A stretch of DNA of 64,000 nucleotides from Caldilineaceae bacterium. Its GTDB lineage: Bacteria > Chloroflexota > Anaerolineae > Caldilineales > Caldilineaceae. The DNA lies in NCBI GenBank assembly GCA_020846635.1, contig JADLDO010000023.1:186001-250000 (forward strand). The letters run 5' to 3'. The translations under genes were made by a program, and so were the position numbers. Below are positions 17,041 through 25,085 of the stretch, piece after piece. Under the pieces are notes generated by a model. It was not told the origin of the DNA, did not search any database, and saw only the letters and a program-made list of their open reading frames with translations. Position 1 is the stretch's first letter; the number at the start of each line of letters is the position of its first letter.

Positions 17041-18501
17041 TTACGTCCCCTTGAGCTTGAAAACCACGCTAATTGTCCTGAACAGAATGTATATATCCAG
17101 CCACAACGACCAGCGGTGTATGTAATAGAGGTCATACTGTAACTTCGTGAGTGTGTCCTCGACGGTGCTTGTGTACTCGAATTGAACCTGCGCCCATCCT
17201 GTTAAGCCTGGCTTGACCGCGAGCCGGCTGTGGTAGAACGGTATGCTCGTCTTCAGTTCCTCAACAAACTCAGGCCGTTCGGGGCGTGGCCCCACAAAGC
17301 TCATTTCGCCACGCAGGATATTGAGCACCTGAGGGAGTTCATCCATGCGTGTTTTGCGCAAGATGCGGCCTACACGAGTAATGCGCGGATCATTTTTGGT
17401 TGCCCAGCGCGCCTTGCCATCTCTTTCCGCATCGACGTACATGGTGCGAAACTTATAGATCTTGAAGGGCTTACCGGCTCGCCCACAGCGGGTCTGCTTG
17501 TAAAATATAGGGCCAGTCGAGTCAAGCTTCACTGCTAGGGCGACCAACGGCATAAATACCAGCAGTACAGGCAAGGTGAAGGCAGCAATCGTGAGATCAA
17601 GCAATCGCTTGGCGGTGCGCTGGAAGATGTCTGGGCCAGACTGCACTGCGTTCAGTACCCAATGGGGATCGACCTGGTCAATGGGTATGTTATGCCCAAA
17701 GCGCTCGTACAAGTCCGGCAGCCATATCACCTGAGTGCCGTTTGCTTTGCACTCAATGAGCGACAGATACAGTTGCCGATCTAGGTTTCTTTCAGTCGCA
17801 ATCACAATTTCGTGTATCTGGAGGTCACGCACCCATTGGGGCAGTCCCACTGGATCGTTCCAGACAGGCAGGCCATCCTGTGATGGCTCCGACAGATCCG
17901 GTGTGTCACTGATATAGCCTAAGACTCGGCAATTTAGGTATGAGTGCTGACTGACCAACTCGGACGCACGCCTTGCCCGTTCGCCTTGACCGACGATCAG
18001 CGTGCGATGGCTAAAGATTGGCAAGGTGGAAAACGGAATGTATGCCCAGCGCCACAGAATGAGTAGGGGGGTGGCAGTGCCTAAGAAGTACAAAAGCGCG
18101 TCGAGAGAGAGAGAGAGAGGAACCAGAAGCGTGACGACGAAGAACACGGTCACATCGGCTAGCACCGTCAAAATCACGCGCGCCGCTGTCGATATGCGGC
18201 GGTGTAATGTCGATACGTCATATAAATCAAGCAGACCGGCAAAAAGCCACCAGCCGCCAATTAAAAGCGTAAACCAGACCCAATAGGAGCGTGTTACGCT
18301 GCTTCTCAAGTGATCCTGGTAAACCAATGGCACAAACTTGACTGTGCCCCATACCACCAGGGACACCAAGAGGCCATCGATCAACATGAGAAATGCCAAC
18401 CGTTCGGAAAAGCTGTATCCACCACTCGCAGCTTTTTCCGAGTCCGGCTGCAGAGCCCCCGCCCCGAACAGGATCGTTCGTAAAGCACCTGGCAATTGCA
18501 T
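17041..18501 (-). CDS. undecaprenyl-phosphate sugar-1-phosphate transferase (WbaP/exopolysaccharide type)
   Basis: The start is ATG 18501, supported by AGGAGG five bases before it. The longer frame to 18621 lacks such a site. About 486 residues: four or five N-terminal membrane helices, a CoA-binding-like middle domain (G-Q-G-E-R-A-R-R near residue 165), then a membrane re-entrant helix and the catalytic bacterial sugar transferase domain. That domain carries K-R-L-L-D-L, F-K-I-Y-K-F-R-T-M, R-K-T-R-M-D-E-L-P-Q, S-F-V-G-P-R-P and P-G-L-T-G-W-A-Q. The enzyme starts each repeat unit by moving a hexose-1-phosphate to undecaprenyl phosphate. It is first in the leftward locus. A (GA)8 tract lies inside the gene. 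Confidence 0.95.
   Translation of the reverse strand: MQLPGALRTILFGAGALQPDSEKAASGGYSFSERLAFLMLIDGLLVSLVVWGTVKFVPLVYQDHLRSSVTRSYWVWFTLLIGGWWLFAGLLDLYDVSTLHRRISTAARVILTVLADVTVFFVVTLLVPLSLSLDALLYFLGTATPLLILWRWAYIPFSTLPIFSHRTLIVGQGERARRASELVSQHSYLNCRVLGYISDTPDLSEPSQDGLPVWNDPVGLPQWVRDLQIHEIVIATERNLDRQLYLSLIECKANGTQVIWLPDLYERFGHNIPIDQVDPHWVLNAVQSGPDIFQRTAKRLLDLTIAAFTLPVLLVFMPLVALAVKLDSTGPIFYKQTRCGRAGKPFKIYKFRTMYVDAERDGKARWATKNDPRITRVGRILRKTRMDELPQVLNILRGEMSFVGPRPERPEFVEELKTSIPFYHSRLAVKPGLTGWAQVQFEYTSTVEDTLTKLQYDLYYIHRWSLWLDIYILFRTISVVFKLKGT
18103..18119. repeat. (GA)8 simple-sequence repeat inside the initiating transferase gene
   Basis: Eight GA units plus a G read on the coding strand as a CT run that encodes P-L-S-L-S-L in a membrane segment. 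Slippage by one unit would shift the frame and remove the catalytic domain. That is the usual form of a phase-variable contingency tract, although eight units is at the short end. Confidence 0.7.
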
Positions 18502-18592
18502 AGCGACCTCCTCTCGTTGGCAACATCCGCGCATCGTGGGGGCAATGTCCACGATTTGCCTCTGGGACGAAAGAAGGTAAAATAGAAACACG

Positions 18593-18687
18593 GATAACGG
18601 TTCACCCAATGCTAGACACAAAGGGTAATGCTCCAGCTATCTGCCGTTGTAACACTTGACTGGTGAGTAACGGCCAGATACGTTATC
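18593..18687 (+). ncRNA. candidate structured RNA, three-way junction
   Basis: A closing stem, GATAACG (18593-18599) with CGTTATC (18681-18687), encloses two hairpins. One is ACCC (18604-18607) with GGGT (18623-18626). The other is the long arm TATCTGCCGTT (18638-18648) with AACGGCCAGATA (18669-18680), with a single bulge. A terminator-like hairpin with a T run follows on the plus strand. No known RNA class was recognised. The fold was paired by eye and could also be read on the minus strand, as the leader of the sugar transferase gene. Confidence 0.35.
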
Positions 18688-18694
18688 TTGCATA

Positions 18695-18730
18695 AGGGCA
18701 GCCACGATCTTAGATGCGGCTGTCCTTTTT
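18695..18730 (+). terminator. intrinsic terminator after the candidate RNA
   Basis: AGGGCAGCC (18695-18703) pairs with GGCTGTCC (18718-18725) through one G-U pair, and five T residues follow. The T run is on the plus strand, where no protein gene lies upstream, which supports a small plus-strand transcript. Confidence 0.55.
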
Positions 18731-18929
18731 GCTGCTATTTTACCTTGATGATTGAGCGAGTCGGGTCCCGCCTCCTTACCAACTGATCAAAGACTCCGCC
18801 GCTCAGGGGATACGGCGTTGTGCCTCATGAGCAAACTTCTATTGGTACAGCGACAAAAACCAACAACTGTTTGAGGAAAATACTGGGCTGCATCGGGAGC
18901 ATCGCAGTCACTCCGTGGCTCCGTCAAAG

Positions 18930-19060
18930 GTTCGACAGATCCACGAAGAAGATGTAACCAAGGCACGACAAACTCTCTGACAAGCTACAAAGAAAAGTGC
19001 GACGTTGGTACGACAAAGCAGCAATGAAAGTGCAACAAGAGTGCGGTGAGTCTGCGACAA
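18930..19060. promoter_or_regulatory. phased array of GTNCGACAA-like nonamers
   Basis: Seven related nonamers start at 18930, 18963, 18976, 18997, 19008, 19030 and 19052. The spacings are 33, 13, 21, 11, 22 and 22 bp, nearly all multiples of one helical turn. The best copies read GTACGACAA, GCACGACAA and CTGCGACAA; others differ at one to three positions. This places the motifs on one face of the DNA, as for cooperative binding of a regulator. The regulator is not known. Confidence 0.5.
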
Positions 19061-19335
19061 GTTTTCGCTTGCCCTGACGTCGTGTTCTGGTGTCAGATGC
19101 AACTACAGAACAGGTGCATACACTTCAGAGGACTCCTTAGTCTGCAAATTGCTTGCGTCGTAAGGGGAGAGTGAACAGCAGGGCCTCCTCGTCCACGACG
19201 ATAAAGCGGCCTTAGCAACGAGGGGGTAATGCTATAGTTGCTCGCTGTCAAAAAATACAATAGCATAAACTTTCTGTCATGTCTATAGATTTTCGGGTCG
19301 AAACCCCTGTCAGAATGCTTACATTAACGGCTATA

Positions 19336-19363
19336 TTGACATCTTATTAACGAGTTGTAAATA
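19336..19363 (+). promoter_or_regulatory. sigma-70-type promoter candidate
   Basis: TTGACA (19336-19341) is separated by 16 bp from TAAATA (19358-19363). It lies about 390 bp before clpS, so it may start a long leader or an unannotated RNA. Confidence 0.4.
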
Positions 19364-19574
19364 GTAGCTTGCTAGATTGTAAGGTCTTAACGGCTAGTGG
19401 TTGAGTGTTTCCCATACAATGTTGGTTGAAAAGCTACATCAAAGTTATATCCCAGACCCCTGTTGAAATTCTGTTAAGGCTCTGCCGGTAAGGGTGGGCT
19501 CCCTGTCACCCCACCACATTGCATAATCTTCCCTATCTGCATCACCGCATAGCTCCATTATAAGCCTCTAAGAG

Positions 19575-19588
19575 CGACCGTACGGTCG
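19575..19588. promoter_or_regulatory. perfect 14 bp palindrome, operator-like
   Basis: The sequence CGACCGTACGGTCG is its own reverse complement. Palindromes of this kind are typical targets of TetR-type dimeric regulators. It lies about 45 bp before the proposed -35 box of clpS, a position compatible with activation or with repression by looping. Confidence 0.45.
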
Positions 19589-19632
19589 GTTGCCCGGGGG
19601 ACAGATCAGGTGGCATATAGCCGATGAGCAAA

Positions 19633-19662
19633 TTGCAAGGATCGTGACATGACTGCTAGAAT
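19633..19662 (+). promoter_or_regulatory. probable clpS promoter
   Basis: TTGCAA (19633-19638), an 18 bp spacer and TAGAAT (19657-19662) lie about 95 bp upstream of the clpS start. No better match is seen closer to the gene. Confidence 0.4.
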
Positions 19663-19756
19663 AGAAGCTAGATTACAAAAGTGAATGTTCAGCATGAGAA
19701 TGATGATTCGTCTTGTGAATGTTCGCGTACAACTTAAAAACAAGGATTAAGAAAAG

Positions 19757-20086
19757 ATGTCTGAAAGTGCAATGCAGCCTGTCCCCGAGACAAACGTTGA
19801 AGAAGCAAGCAAGGGGACCATTGGAGTCTACAGCACTGAGGGGATGGCAACCATTCTCGTCTATAATGATGAAGTGACCCCTTACGATTATGTCATGAAT
19901 ATGTTGAGCGATCTCTTTATGTTGTCGGAGGAGATGGCTGATCATATTGCCTGGACTGCTCATACCAAAGGTGTGGCTGTGGTGGTGGTACGCCCCCATG
20001 CCGAAGCTGTAAAGCTGGTTAAGGTGGCCCGCGGTCGTGCCCGTTTTGTTGGCTATCCATTGCGCTTTAGCCTCGGGCAAGGCTGA
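19757..20086 (+). CDS. clpS: ClpS-type adaptor of the Clp protease
   Basis: The protein has 109 residues. After a flexible N-terminal tail of ~30 residues comes the ClpS core: I-L-V-Y-N-D-E-V-T-P-Y-D-Y-V (the N-D-E-x-T-P loop that binds N-degrons), a helix with S-E-E-M-A-D-H-I, and H-T-K-G-V-A-V-V-V-V. ClpS delivers N-end-rule substrates to ClpA or ClpC unfoldases. No clpA/clpC gene is nearby. The stop overlaps the next start (TGATG), so the molybdopterin-fold gene is probably co-translated, an unusual partner. Confidence 0.88.
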   Translation: MSESAMQPVPETNVEEASKGTIGVYSTEGMATILVYNDEVTPYDYVMNMLSDLFMLSEEMADHIAWTAHTKGVAVVVVRPHAEAVKLVKVARGRARFVGYPLRFSLGQG

Positions 20087-20577
20087 TGAGCGCGCCGCCT
20101 CCCACCTCTGGAGGGGAGCCGGCGTGGCTGCATCCCCAACCCCACGAACCCAATCCAGCGCCTTCCAATCCCGACCCGACCTTTACTTTGACGCGGTCTG
20201 ATGGCACATCCACCACCATTACGGTGGCAGATCTCGCGCGGTTGCCTCAACAAAGCGTCCCTGACTGCACAATCATCAGCACTGGGCATGGCACATCGGG
20301 GCCTTTTCGCTTTGATGGCGTCACCTTGCGCGATCTGCTCAATGCCTACGCAGTCACGGCATGGGCCTATGCCGATCTGGTCAGTGCCGATGGCTTTGGA
20401 ACCCGTGTCCAGCGCGATGAGGTGGAGCGATCCGCTGCGCGCCCCATTCTGCTTGCCACCAGTTGTGACGGCGAGCCGCTGACGCGCGCACAAGGGTTGG
20501 TGCGGCTGATTGTTCCCCACGAAACCGAGGATGCGCTGCGCCAGGTGAAGTGGGTGGCAGAGATTCAAATTCACTAA
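20086..20577 (+). CDS. molybdopterin-binding-fold (sulfite-oxidase-like) protein, small
   Basis: The protein has 163 residues with the order of the oxidoreductase molybdopterin-binding domain: a D-G-x-S-x-T-I-T-V-x-D-L-x-x-L-P segment, then F-D-G-V-T-L-R-D-L-L, A-D-G-F and a late R-L-I-V-P. It is shorter than enzymatic members such as MsrP. The expected cofactor-binding Cys context (C-A-G-N) is replaced by D-C-T-I-I-S-T-G, so cofactor binding is doubtful. It has no signal peptide and a Pro-rich N-terminus. It is coupled to clpS by a one-base overlap. The role is unknown. Confidence 0.65.
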   Translation: MSAPPPTSGGEPAWLHPQPHEPNPAPSNPDPTFTLTRSDGTSTTITVADLARLPQQSVPDCTIISTGHGTSGPFRFDGVTLRDLLNAYAVTAWAYADLVSADGFGTRVQRDEVERSAARPILLATSCDGEPLTRAQGLVRLIVPHETEDALRQVKWVAEIQIH

Positions 20578-20611
20578 GTCCGCCAACGCCAAAGAAGATC
20601 GGGGCAAATCA

Positions 20612-21160
20612 ATGCAACCCTGGCAAACGCTGGCGCGCCGCCGTGTGCTGCAAGCGGATGATGGGCGTTTCCTGTCCGTCGAATATCACACCGTAGAGTT
20701 ACCCGATGGCCGCGTCATTGAGGAGTGGCCCTGGATCGATACGCCCAGCTTTGTCAATGTCGTTGCAGAGACAGAGGAGGGGCGTTTTCTCTGTTTTCGC
20801 CAGGGCAAGTATGCCGTGGAAGGGATCTCGTTGGCGATTCCCGGTGGTTATCTGGAGCCGGATGAGGAGCCGTTGGCTGCTGTGCAACGCGAGTTGCTCG
20901 AGGAGACAGGCTACGCGGCGGACGAATGGACTTTCCTGGGGCGCTATGTGGTCGATGGCAACCGTGGCAATGGTTATGCCCATCTCTATCTGGCACGCGC
21001 GGCACGTTACATACAGCCCATTGACGCGGATGATCTGGAAGAGCAAGAACTGTTGTTGTTGACGCGCGCCGAATTGGGGGCGGCGTTGGCCGCGGGCGAG
21101 TTCAAGGTGCTGCCCTGGGCCGCCAATGTGGCGCTGGCGTTAACGCGGCTAGAAGTATAA
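20612..21160 (+). CDS. Nudix hydrolase (ADP-ribose pyrophosphatase-like)
   Basis: This 182-residue protein contains a full Nudix box. It runs from the G of G-Y-L-E-P-D-E, through seven residues, to R-E-L-L-E-E-T-G-Y (about residues 84-107), matching G-x5-E-x7-R-E-U-x-E-E-x-G-U. The segment before it (F-R-Q-G-K-Y-A-V, I-P-G-G) is that of ADP-sugar pyrophosphatases. It should cleave nucleoside diphosphate sugars with Mg2+. It is the last gene of the short clpS run and is followed by a hairpin. Confidence 0.9.
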   Translation: MQPWQTLARRRVLQADDGRFLSVEYHTVELPDGRVIEEWPWIDTPSFVNVVAETEEGRFLCFRQGKYAVEGISLAIPGGYLEPDEEPLAAVQRELLEETGYAADEWTFLGRYVVDGNRGNGYAHLYLARAARYIQPIDADDLEEQELLLLTRAELGAALAAGEFKVLPWAANVALALTRLEV

Positions 21161-21173
21161 AACGTGGAATATA

Positions 21174-21207
21174 ACCCTCCCGGAGGCTCTGAAGCTTCCG
21201 GGAGGGT
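21174..21207. repeat. 34 bp palindromic repeat, copy 1 (possible terminator)
   Basis: A 15 bp stem with one G-T pair and a four-base loop, outer arm ACCCTCCCGGA. It lies 14 bp after the Nudix gene and before the convergent gene at 21226. Two closely related copies occur at 29970 and 32272. No strong T run follows, so it may be a bidirectional terminator or mRNA-end hairpin. Confidence 0.8.
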
Positions 21208-21225
21208 GCTTTGCAATATAGTCGG

Positions 21226-21642
21226 CTACTCGTCCTCGTCGCCCACAATGCCCCCGGCGGGCATTTGCACATCAACGACGTTGCCGTGAACGTCGATAAT
21301 GATCTTGAAGCCCAGCATCCCCAGCCATTGGCGGGCGTCTTCGGGAATGGGCTGGCCTACGGCATCCTCCATATTGTTGATGGATGATTCTACTGCTGCC
21401 TTTGTAAAGACATCATCCTGGCCCATCATCTCCAACATGGATTGCACCGCAATTTCACGGTTATCCTCGACCTGTTCGCGCAAGAAGCGCAGCACAGCGC
21501 GATCCACCTGCGCCGCGTCGATATGGCGGAGAAAGTCATCATCATCTACCACATAGCACGCATTTTCGCCGACAAAGGCGATTTCTGCCGGATCGCCTGC
21601 TTCATCGAACACGAGACCTGCAAACATGGCTGTACGCGCCAT
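21226..21642 (-). CDS. conserved-looking hypothetical protein, acidic
   Basis: The protein has 138 residues, is acidic, and has no signal peptide or membrane segment. It starts M-A-R-T-A-M-F-A-G-L-V-F-D-E and contains a central helical part (Q-S-M-L-E-M-M-G-Q-D-D) and a strand-rich end (F-K-I-I-I-D-V-H-G-N-V-V-D-V). I do not recognise the family. It is 49 bp downstream of the isomerase-like gene and may be co-transcribed with it. Confidence 0.65.
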   Translation of the reverse strand: MARTAMFAGLVFDEAGDPAEIAFVGENACYVVDDDDFLRHIDAAQVDRAVLRFLREQVEDNREIAVQSMLEMMGQDDVFTKAAVESSINNMEDAVGQPIPEDARQWLGMLGFKIIIDVHGNVVDVQMPAGGIVGDEDE

Positions 21643-21691
21643 TCTCTTGATCCTCCCTACCTGGTACTCGATGTCAATTCTTACTTGACGC

Positions 21692-22465
21692 CTACCAGGT
21701 CATCTTCCCCTTCAAATAGTCGAAACTGCGGCGGATGGTACGCAGGGGATCTTGGGGCAAGTCATGTTCGACAATATACCATTCGGCTCCCGCTGCACGC
21801 GCCGCGGGCAGGAGCGTGGCCCAATCCAGCGTGCCATAGCCCACATCGGCAAAGCCCTTTTCCTCCTCGTTGGTTCCGGCTGGGGCAAGGTCTTTGACAT
21901 GGACGCGCGGGCAGCGTCCGGCATATTTCTGGAGCAAGGCCACAGGGTCGGCCTCACCGCGCACCACCCAGGCCAAATCCGGCTCCCACTGGAGATAGGC
22001 AGGGTCGGTGCTGTCGAGCATCCACTCAATCATCAACTTGCCGTTTGTTTCCACCATCTCGAAGGCATGGTTGTGGTAGAGCAGCCGCATCCCCACATCG
22101 GCCAATTGTTTGCCCAATTTACCAAAGCGTTCGCCCAACGCTGCCCAGCCTGCCTCATCGCTGGGGCGCAGTTCTTCGGCAAGGTAGGGGATGGTGATGA
22201 CCTGATTGCCGATTGCCTGATTGAAGGCAATGACGCTCTCCATCTCTTTCTCCAGCACCGGCAGCCCAACGTGGGTGGAGATCGCCTGAAGCTGATGTTT
22301 GTCGAGCAATTCTTGCATCTCGCTGGCGCTGAGCCCATGATTGCCAATGGTCTCCACGCCGCGATAGCCCGCGGCTGCCACCTCTGCCAACACCTTGTCA
22401 AACGGATCAGGCAACATACGCAAGCTATAAAGTTGTACCGCCAGCGGCAGATTGGACGTTGTCAT
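21692..22465 (-). CDS. sugar phosphate isomerase/epimerase (xylose-isomerase-like TIM barrel)
   Basis: The protein has 257 residues with the AP-endonuclease-2 / xylose isomerase-like barrel pattern: Q-L-Y-S-L-R at the first strand, Y-H-N-H-A-F-E near residue 135, Q-W-E-P-D-L-A-W, and R-V-H-V-K-D-L. The H, E and D residues in these strands are the usual divalent-metal ligands. Members isomerise or epimerise keto sugars. The exact sugar is unknown and no pathway genes adjoin it. Confidence 0.8.
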   Translation of the reverse strand: MTTSNLPLAVQLYSLRMLPDPFDKVLAEVAAAGYRGVETIGNHGLSASEMQELLDKHQLQAISTHVGLPVLEKEMESVIAFNQAIGNQVITIPYLAEELRPSDEAGWAALGERFGKLGKQLADVGMRLLYHNHAFEMVETNGKLMIEWMLDSTDPAYLQWEPDLAWVVRGEADPVALLQKYAGRCPRVHVKDLAPAGTNEEEKGFADVGYGTLDWATLLPAARAAGAEWYIVEHDLPQDPLRTIRRSFDYLKGKMTW

Positions 22466-22552
22466 AGCTGTTTTATCCCCTTATTGACCTTATTGCATTG
22501 ATAGTAGATTGATCTTATCGGGTCGTTCTCATCAGATGGTTACTGGTAAAGA

Positions 22553-24898
22553 TTAAACGGTTTCTTGGAGCAATCGGCTCCGCAAACCCGTAAAACGCGC
22601 TGCCACCCGGTCATTGTGTACCGCCATCGAAATTGCTCGCGGCTGGCCCACCAACACCACCAGCCGCCGCGCCCGCGTGATGGCAGTATAGAGCAGATTG
22701 CGCTGGAGCATCATGTAATGGCTGGTCAACACGGGGATGACCACTGCCGGAAACTCTGAGCCTTGACTTTTGTGGACGCTGATGGCAAAGGCGTGAACCA
22801 GTTCGTCCAGTTCTAAAAAGTCATAGAAGACCGCTCTGCCGTCCATCATAACGGTCAATTTCTGCAATTCCAAGTCTACCCCGGTGATAATGCCCATGTC
22901 CCCGTTGTAGACCTCTTTATCATAGTTATTGCGTATCTGCATCACGCGGTCGCCCGCCCGATAGACACGGTTGCCCAGTTGGCGTTGGGGCGCATTGGGA
23001 CCCGGCGGGTTGAGCGCAGCCTGGAGCGTTTCGTTCAACATGCCCACGCCGATCACGCCGCGGTGCATGGGGCTGAGGACTTGTATATCCGTCGAAGGAA
23101 TGCCAAAGCGGCGCGGGATGCGCTCCTTGACCAACTCTACGACAAGCTGCGCCGCGCGTTCCGGCTCCTCGGTCTTAAAGAGGTAAAAATCGGTGGGCGG
23201 CTCATTGGTCGTCACCGGCATTTCGCCGTGGTTCACACGGTGGGCATTGGTGATGATAAAGCTGTCGGCAGCCTGGCGAAAGATGGTTTGCAGGCGCACC
23301 ACCGCGGCTTGCATGCTGAGAGGATGGCCGATGATCTCATAGAGTTCATCAATGGCCGCGATGAGATCTTTGAGCACATTGCCCGCGCCCACGCTGGGAA
23401 GCTGATCCACGTCGCCTACCATAAGCAGGTGCATTCCTGGCGGGATCGCCTTGAGCAAATGGTTGGTCAGCACCAAATCGAGCATGGAGGACTCGTCCAC
23501 GATCAGCAGATCGCCTTCCAGGGGAAATTCGTCGTTGCGCTTGAAGGCCATGCCTTCGCTGGGCTGAAACTCCAGCAAACGGTGCAATGTCTTGGCCTCT
23601 TGCCCCGTTGTTTCGGCGAGGCGCTTGGCGGCGCGCCCCGTGGGCGCGGCCAACAGCACTTGGTGACCGGCCTGGCGGCAAAGCTGGAGAATTGTACGAA
23701 CGGTAGTGGTCTTGCCTGTGCCGGGGCCACCGGTTAGCACCGTGAGCCGGTGGGTGAGCGCGGTCTGCACAGCCGCGCGTTGGTGCGGGGCCAATGAGAT
23801 CCCAGCCTCCGCTTCAGCATCCGCCAACCGTCTTGCCCAATCTTGAACATGGGCAAAGCGGGTCAGGCGGCTGCTTCCCTCGCTCAAGAGCCGTTGGAAG
23901 CCCCTGGCGACGCCGACCTCGCTAAAATAGAAGGGGGTGAGATAGATCGCTTGCTCGCCCTGAAGCAGTTCGCGCGCTTGGTCAACGGTGTTGGCGGCAA
24001 GAAGCTGCCCCGCTTCGACCACCAATTTTGGAATGATATCAGCGGGTGCAGGAGAGAGCGCCGTTCCGCCTGCTTCCGGGGCCACTTTGACCTCGTTGCT
24101 GCTCCAAAGCTGCACAATCCCCGTTCCGGCCTGCTCCGGCGTCACATTCAATAGCTCGGTTGCGCTCTCTACCAACTCGCTGGTGGGCAGGTAAACGTGC
24201 CCTTCATCGCTCGCCTGGTTGAGCGCATAGAGCAGACCGGCGGCGACGCGTGCGGGTGAGTCGGGCGGGATGCCCAATGCGCGGGCGATCTTGTCAGCAG
24301 TGAGAAAGCCGATGCCATAGATCTCGCGCGCCAGCCGGTAGGGGTCGGAGCGCACAATGCCGATCGCTTCGTCACCATAGTATTTGTAGATTTTGGTGGC
24401 GAGCGATGTACTCACACCGTGGCTCTGCAAAAAGAGCATGACCTCTTTGATCGCCTGCTGCTCGGTCCATGCGCTGATGATCTGCTGGCGGCGCTTGGTC
24501 CCGATTCCGGGAACCTCGGTCAGGCGCTCTGGGTGTTGCTCAATCACCTCCAGCGTCTCGGCGCCGAAATGGCGCACAATGCGCTTTGCCATCTCCGGCC
24601 CCACGCCTTTGATCAGCCCGCTGCCCAGATACTTCTCGATGCCTGCGACCGTCGCCGGCAGCACCGTACGCATCTGCTCGACCTGAAACTGGCGACCATA
24701 CTCCGCGTGGACAATCCAGCGCCCGCTCAACTCGACAGACTCGCCGACGTTGACCCCCATCATATTGCCGACGACCGTCAGCTCGCGTCCTTCGCTGCCC
24801 AGGCGCGCGCTCTGTTCCGGGGCCAATCTGGCAACGGTATAGCCCGTCTCCTCATTATGATAGGTCAGGCGTTCGACCACGCCGCGCAACATATCCAT
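22553..24898 (-). CDS. recD2: RecD2-type ATP-dependent DNA helicase
   Basis: The start is ATG 24898 (M-D-M-L-R-G-V-V-E-R-L); the open frame extends further but without family similarity. About 781 residues. The N-terminal domain (R-G-V-V-E-R-L-T-Y-H-N-E-E-T-G-Y-T-V-A) is typical of RecD2. Helix-hairpin-helix repeats with G-V-G-P and P-G-I-G-T follow. The SF1B motor contains Walker A T-G-G-P-G-T-G-K-T-T, Walker B V-D-E-S-S-M-L-D, and a C-terminal A-I-S-V-H-K-S-Q-G-S-E-F and Y-T-A-I-T-R-A-R. It is a 5'-3' helicase of RecBC-independent repair. It runs divergently from rpsO. Confidence 0.92.
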   Translation of the reverse strand: MDMLRGVVERLTYHNEETGYTVARLAPEQSARLGSEGRELTVVGNMMGVNVGESVELSGRWIVHAEYGRQFQVEQMRTVLPATVAGIEKYLGSGLIKGVGPEMAKRIVRHFGAETLEVIEQHPERLTEVPGIGTKRRQQIISAWTEQQAIKEVMLFLQSHGVSTSLATKIYKYYGDEAIGIVRSDPYRLAREIYGIGFLTADKIARALGIPPDSPARVAAGLLYALNQASDEGHVYLPTSELVESATELLNVTPEQAGTGIVQLWSSNEVKVAPEAGGTALSPAPADIIPKLVVEAGQLLAANTVDQARELLQGEQAIYLTPFYFSEVGVARGFQRLLSEGSSRLTRFAHVQDWARRLADAEAEAGISLAPHQRAAVQTALTHRLTVLTGGPGTGKTTTVRTILQLCRQAGHQVLLAAPTGRAAKRLAETTGQEAKTLHRLLEFQPSEGMAFKRNDEFPLEGDLLIVDESSMLDLVLTNHLLKAIPPGMHLLMVGDVDQLPSVGAGNVLKDLIAAIDELYEIIGHPLSMQAAVVRLQTIFRQAADSFIITNAHRVNHGEMPVTTNEPPTDFYLFKTEEPERAAQLVVELVKERIPRRFGIPSTDIQVLSPMHRGVIGVGMLNETLQAALNPPGPNAPQRQLGNRVYRAGDRVMQIRNNYDKEVYNGDMGIITGVDLELQKLTVMMDGRAVFYDFLELDELVHAFAISVHKSQGSEFPAVVIPVLTSHYMMLQRNLLYTAITRARRLVVLVGQPRAISMAVHNDRVAARFTGLRSRLLQETV

Positions 24899-25085
24899 TG
24901 CACCTAGCGTAGCAGATTGCAGGGGCAAGAGCAAGGAATTTGATGAGCATTTAGCAGAGAAAAAAGAGCCCAATACCAAAATTCAACCCAATTTGTCAAA
25001 CAAAAATTAGACAAACTGTCAAAAATGTGATAACGTAACACGAACTATTGTGCTGGATCATGCGCCGGGCACAGCGGTGATTTGG

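Larger units (their letters stand above)
18502..19756. other. 1.25 kb intergenic region without a credible gene
   Basis: No frame on either strand shows a start with a ribosome site plus a recognisable protein. The region separates the leftward polysaccharide locus from rightward clpS. It contains a candidate structured RNA with terminator (18593-18730), a phased motif array (18930-19060), a duplicated TTAACGGCTA decamer (about 19324 and 19387), a promoter-like site (19336-19363), a perfect palindrome (19575-19588) and the probable clpS promoter (19633-19662). Confidence 0.7.

Noticed and set aside
18908..19102. 64-codon minus-strand open frame in the long intergenic region
   Set aside because: Its Cys/Arg-rich repeats are a by-product of the phased TTGTCG-like DNA motifs. 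No ribosome site or family similarity.
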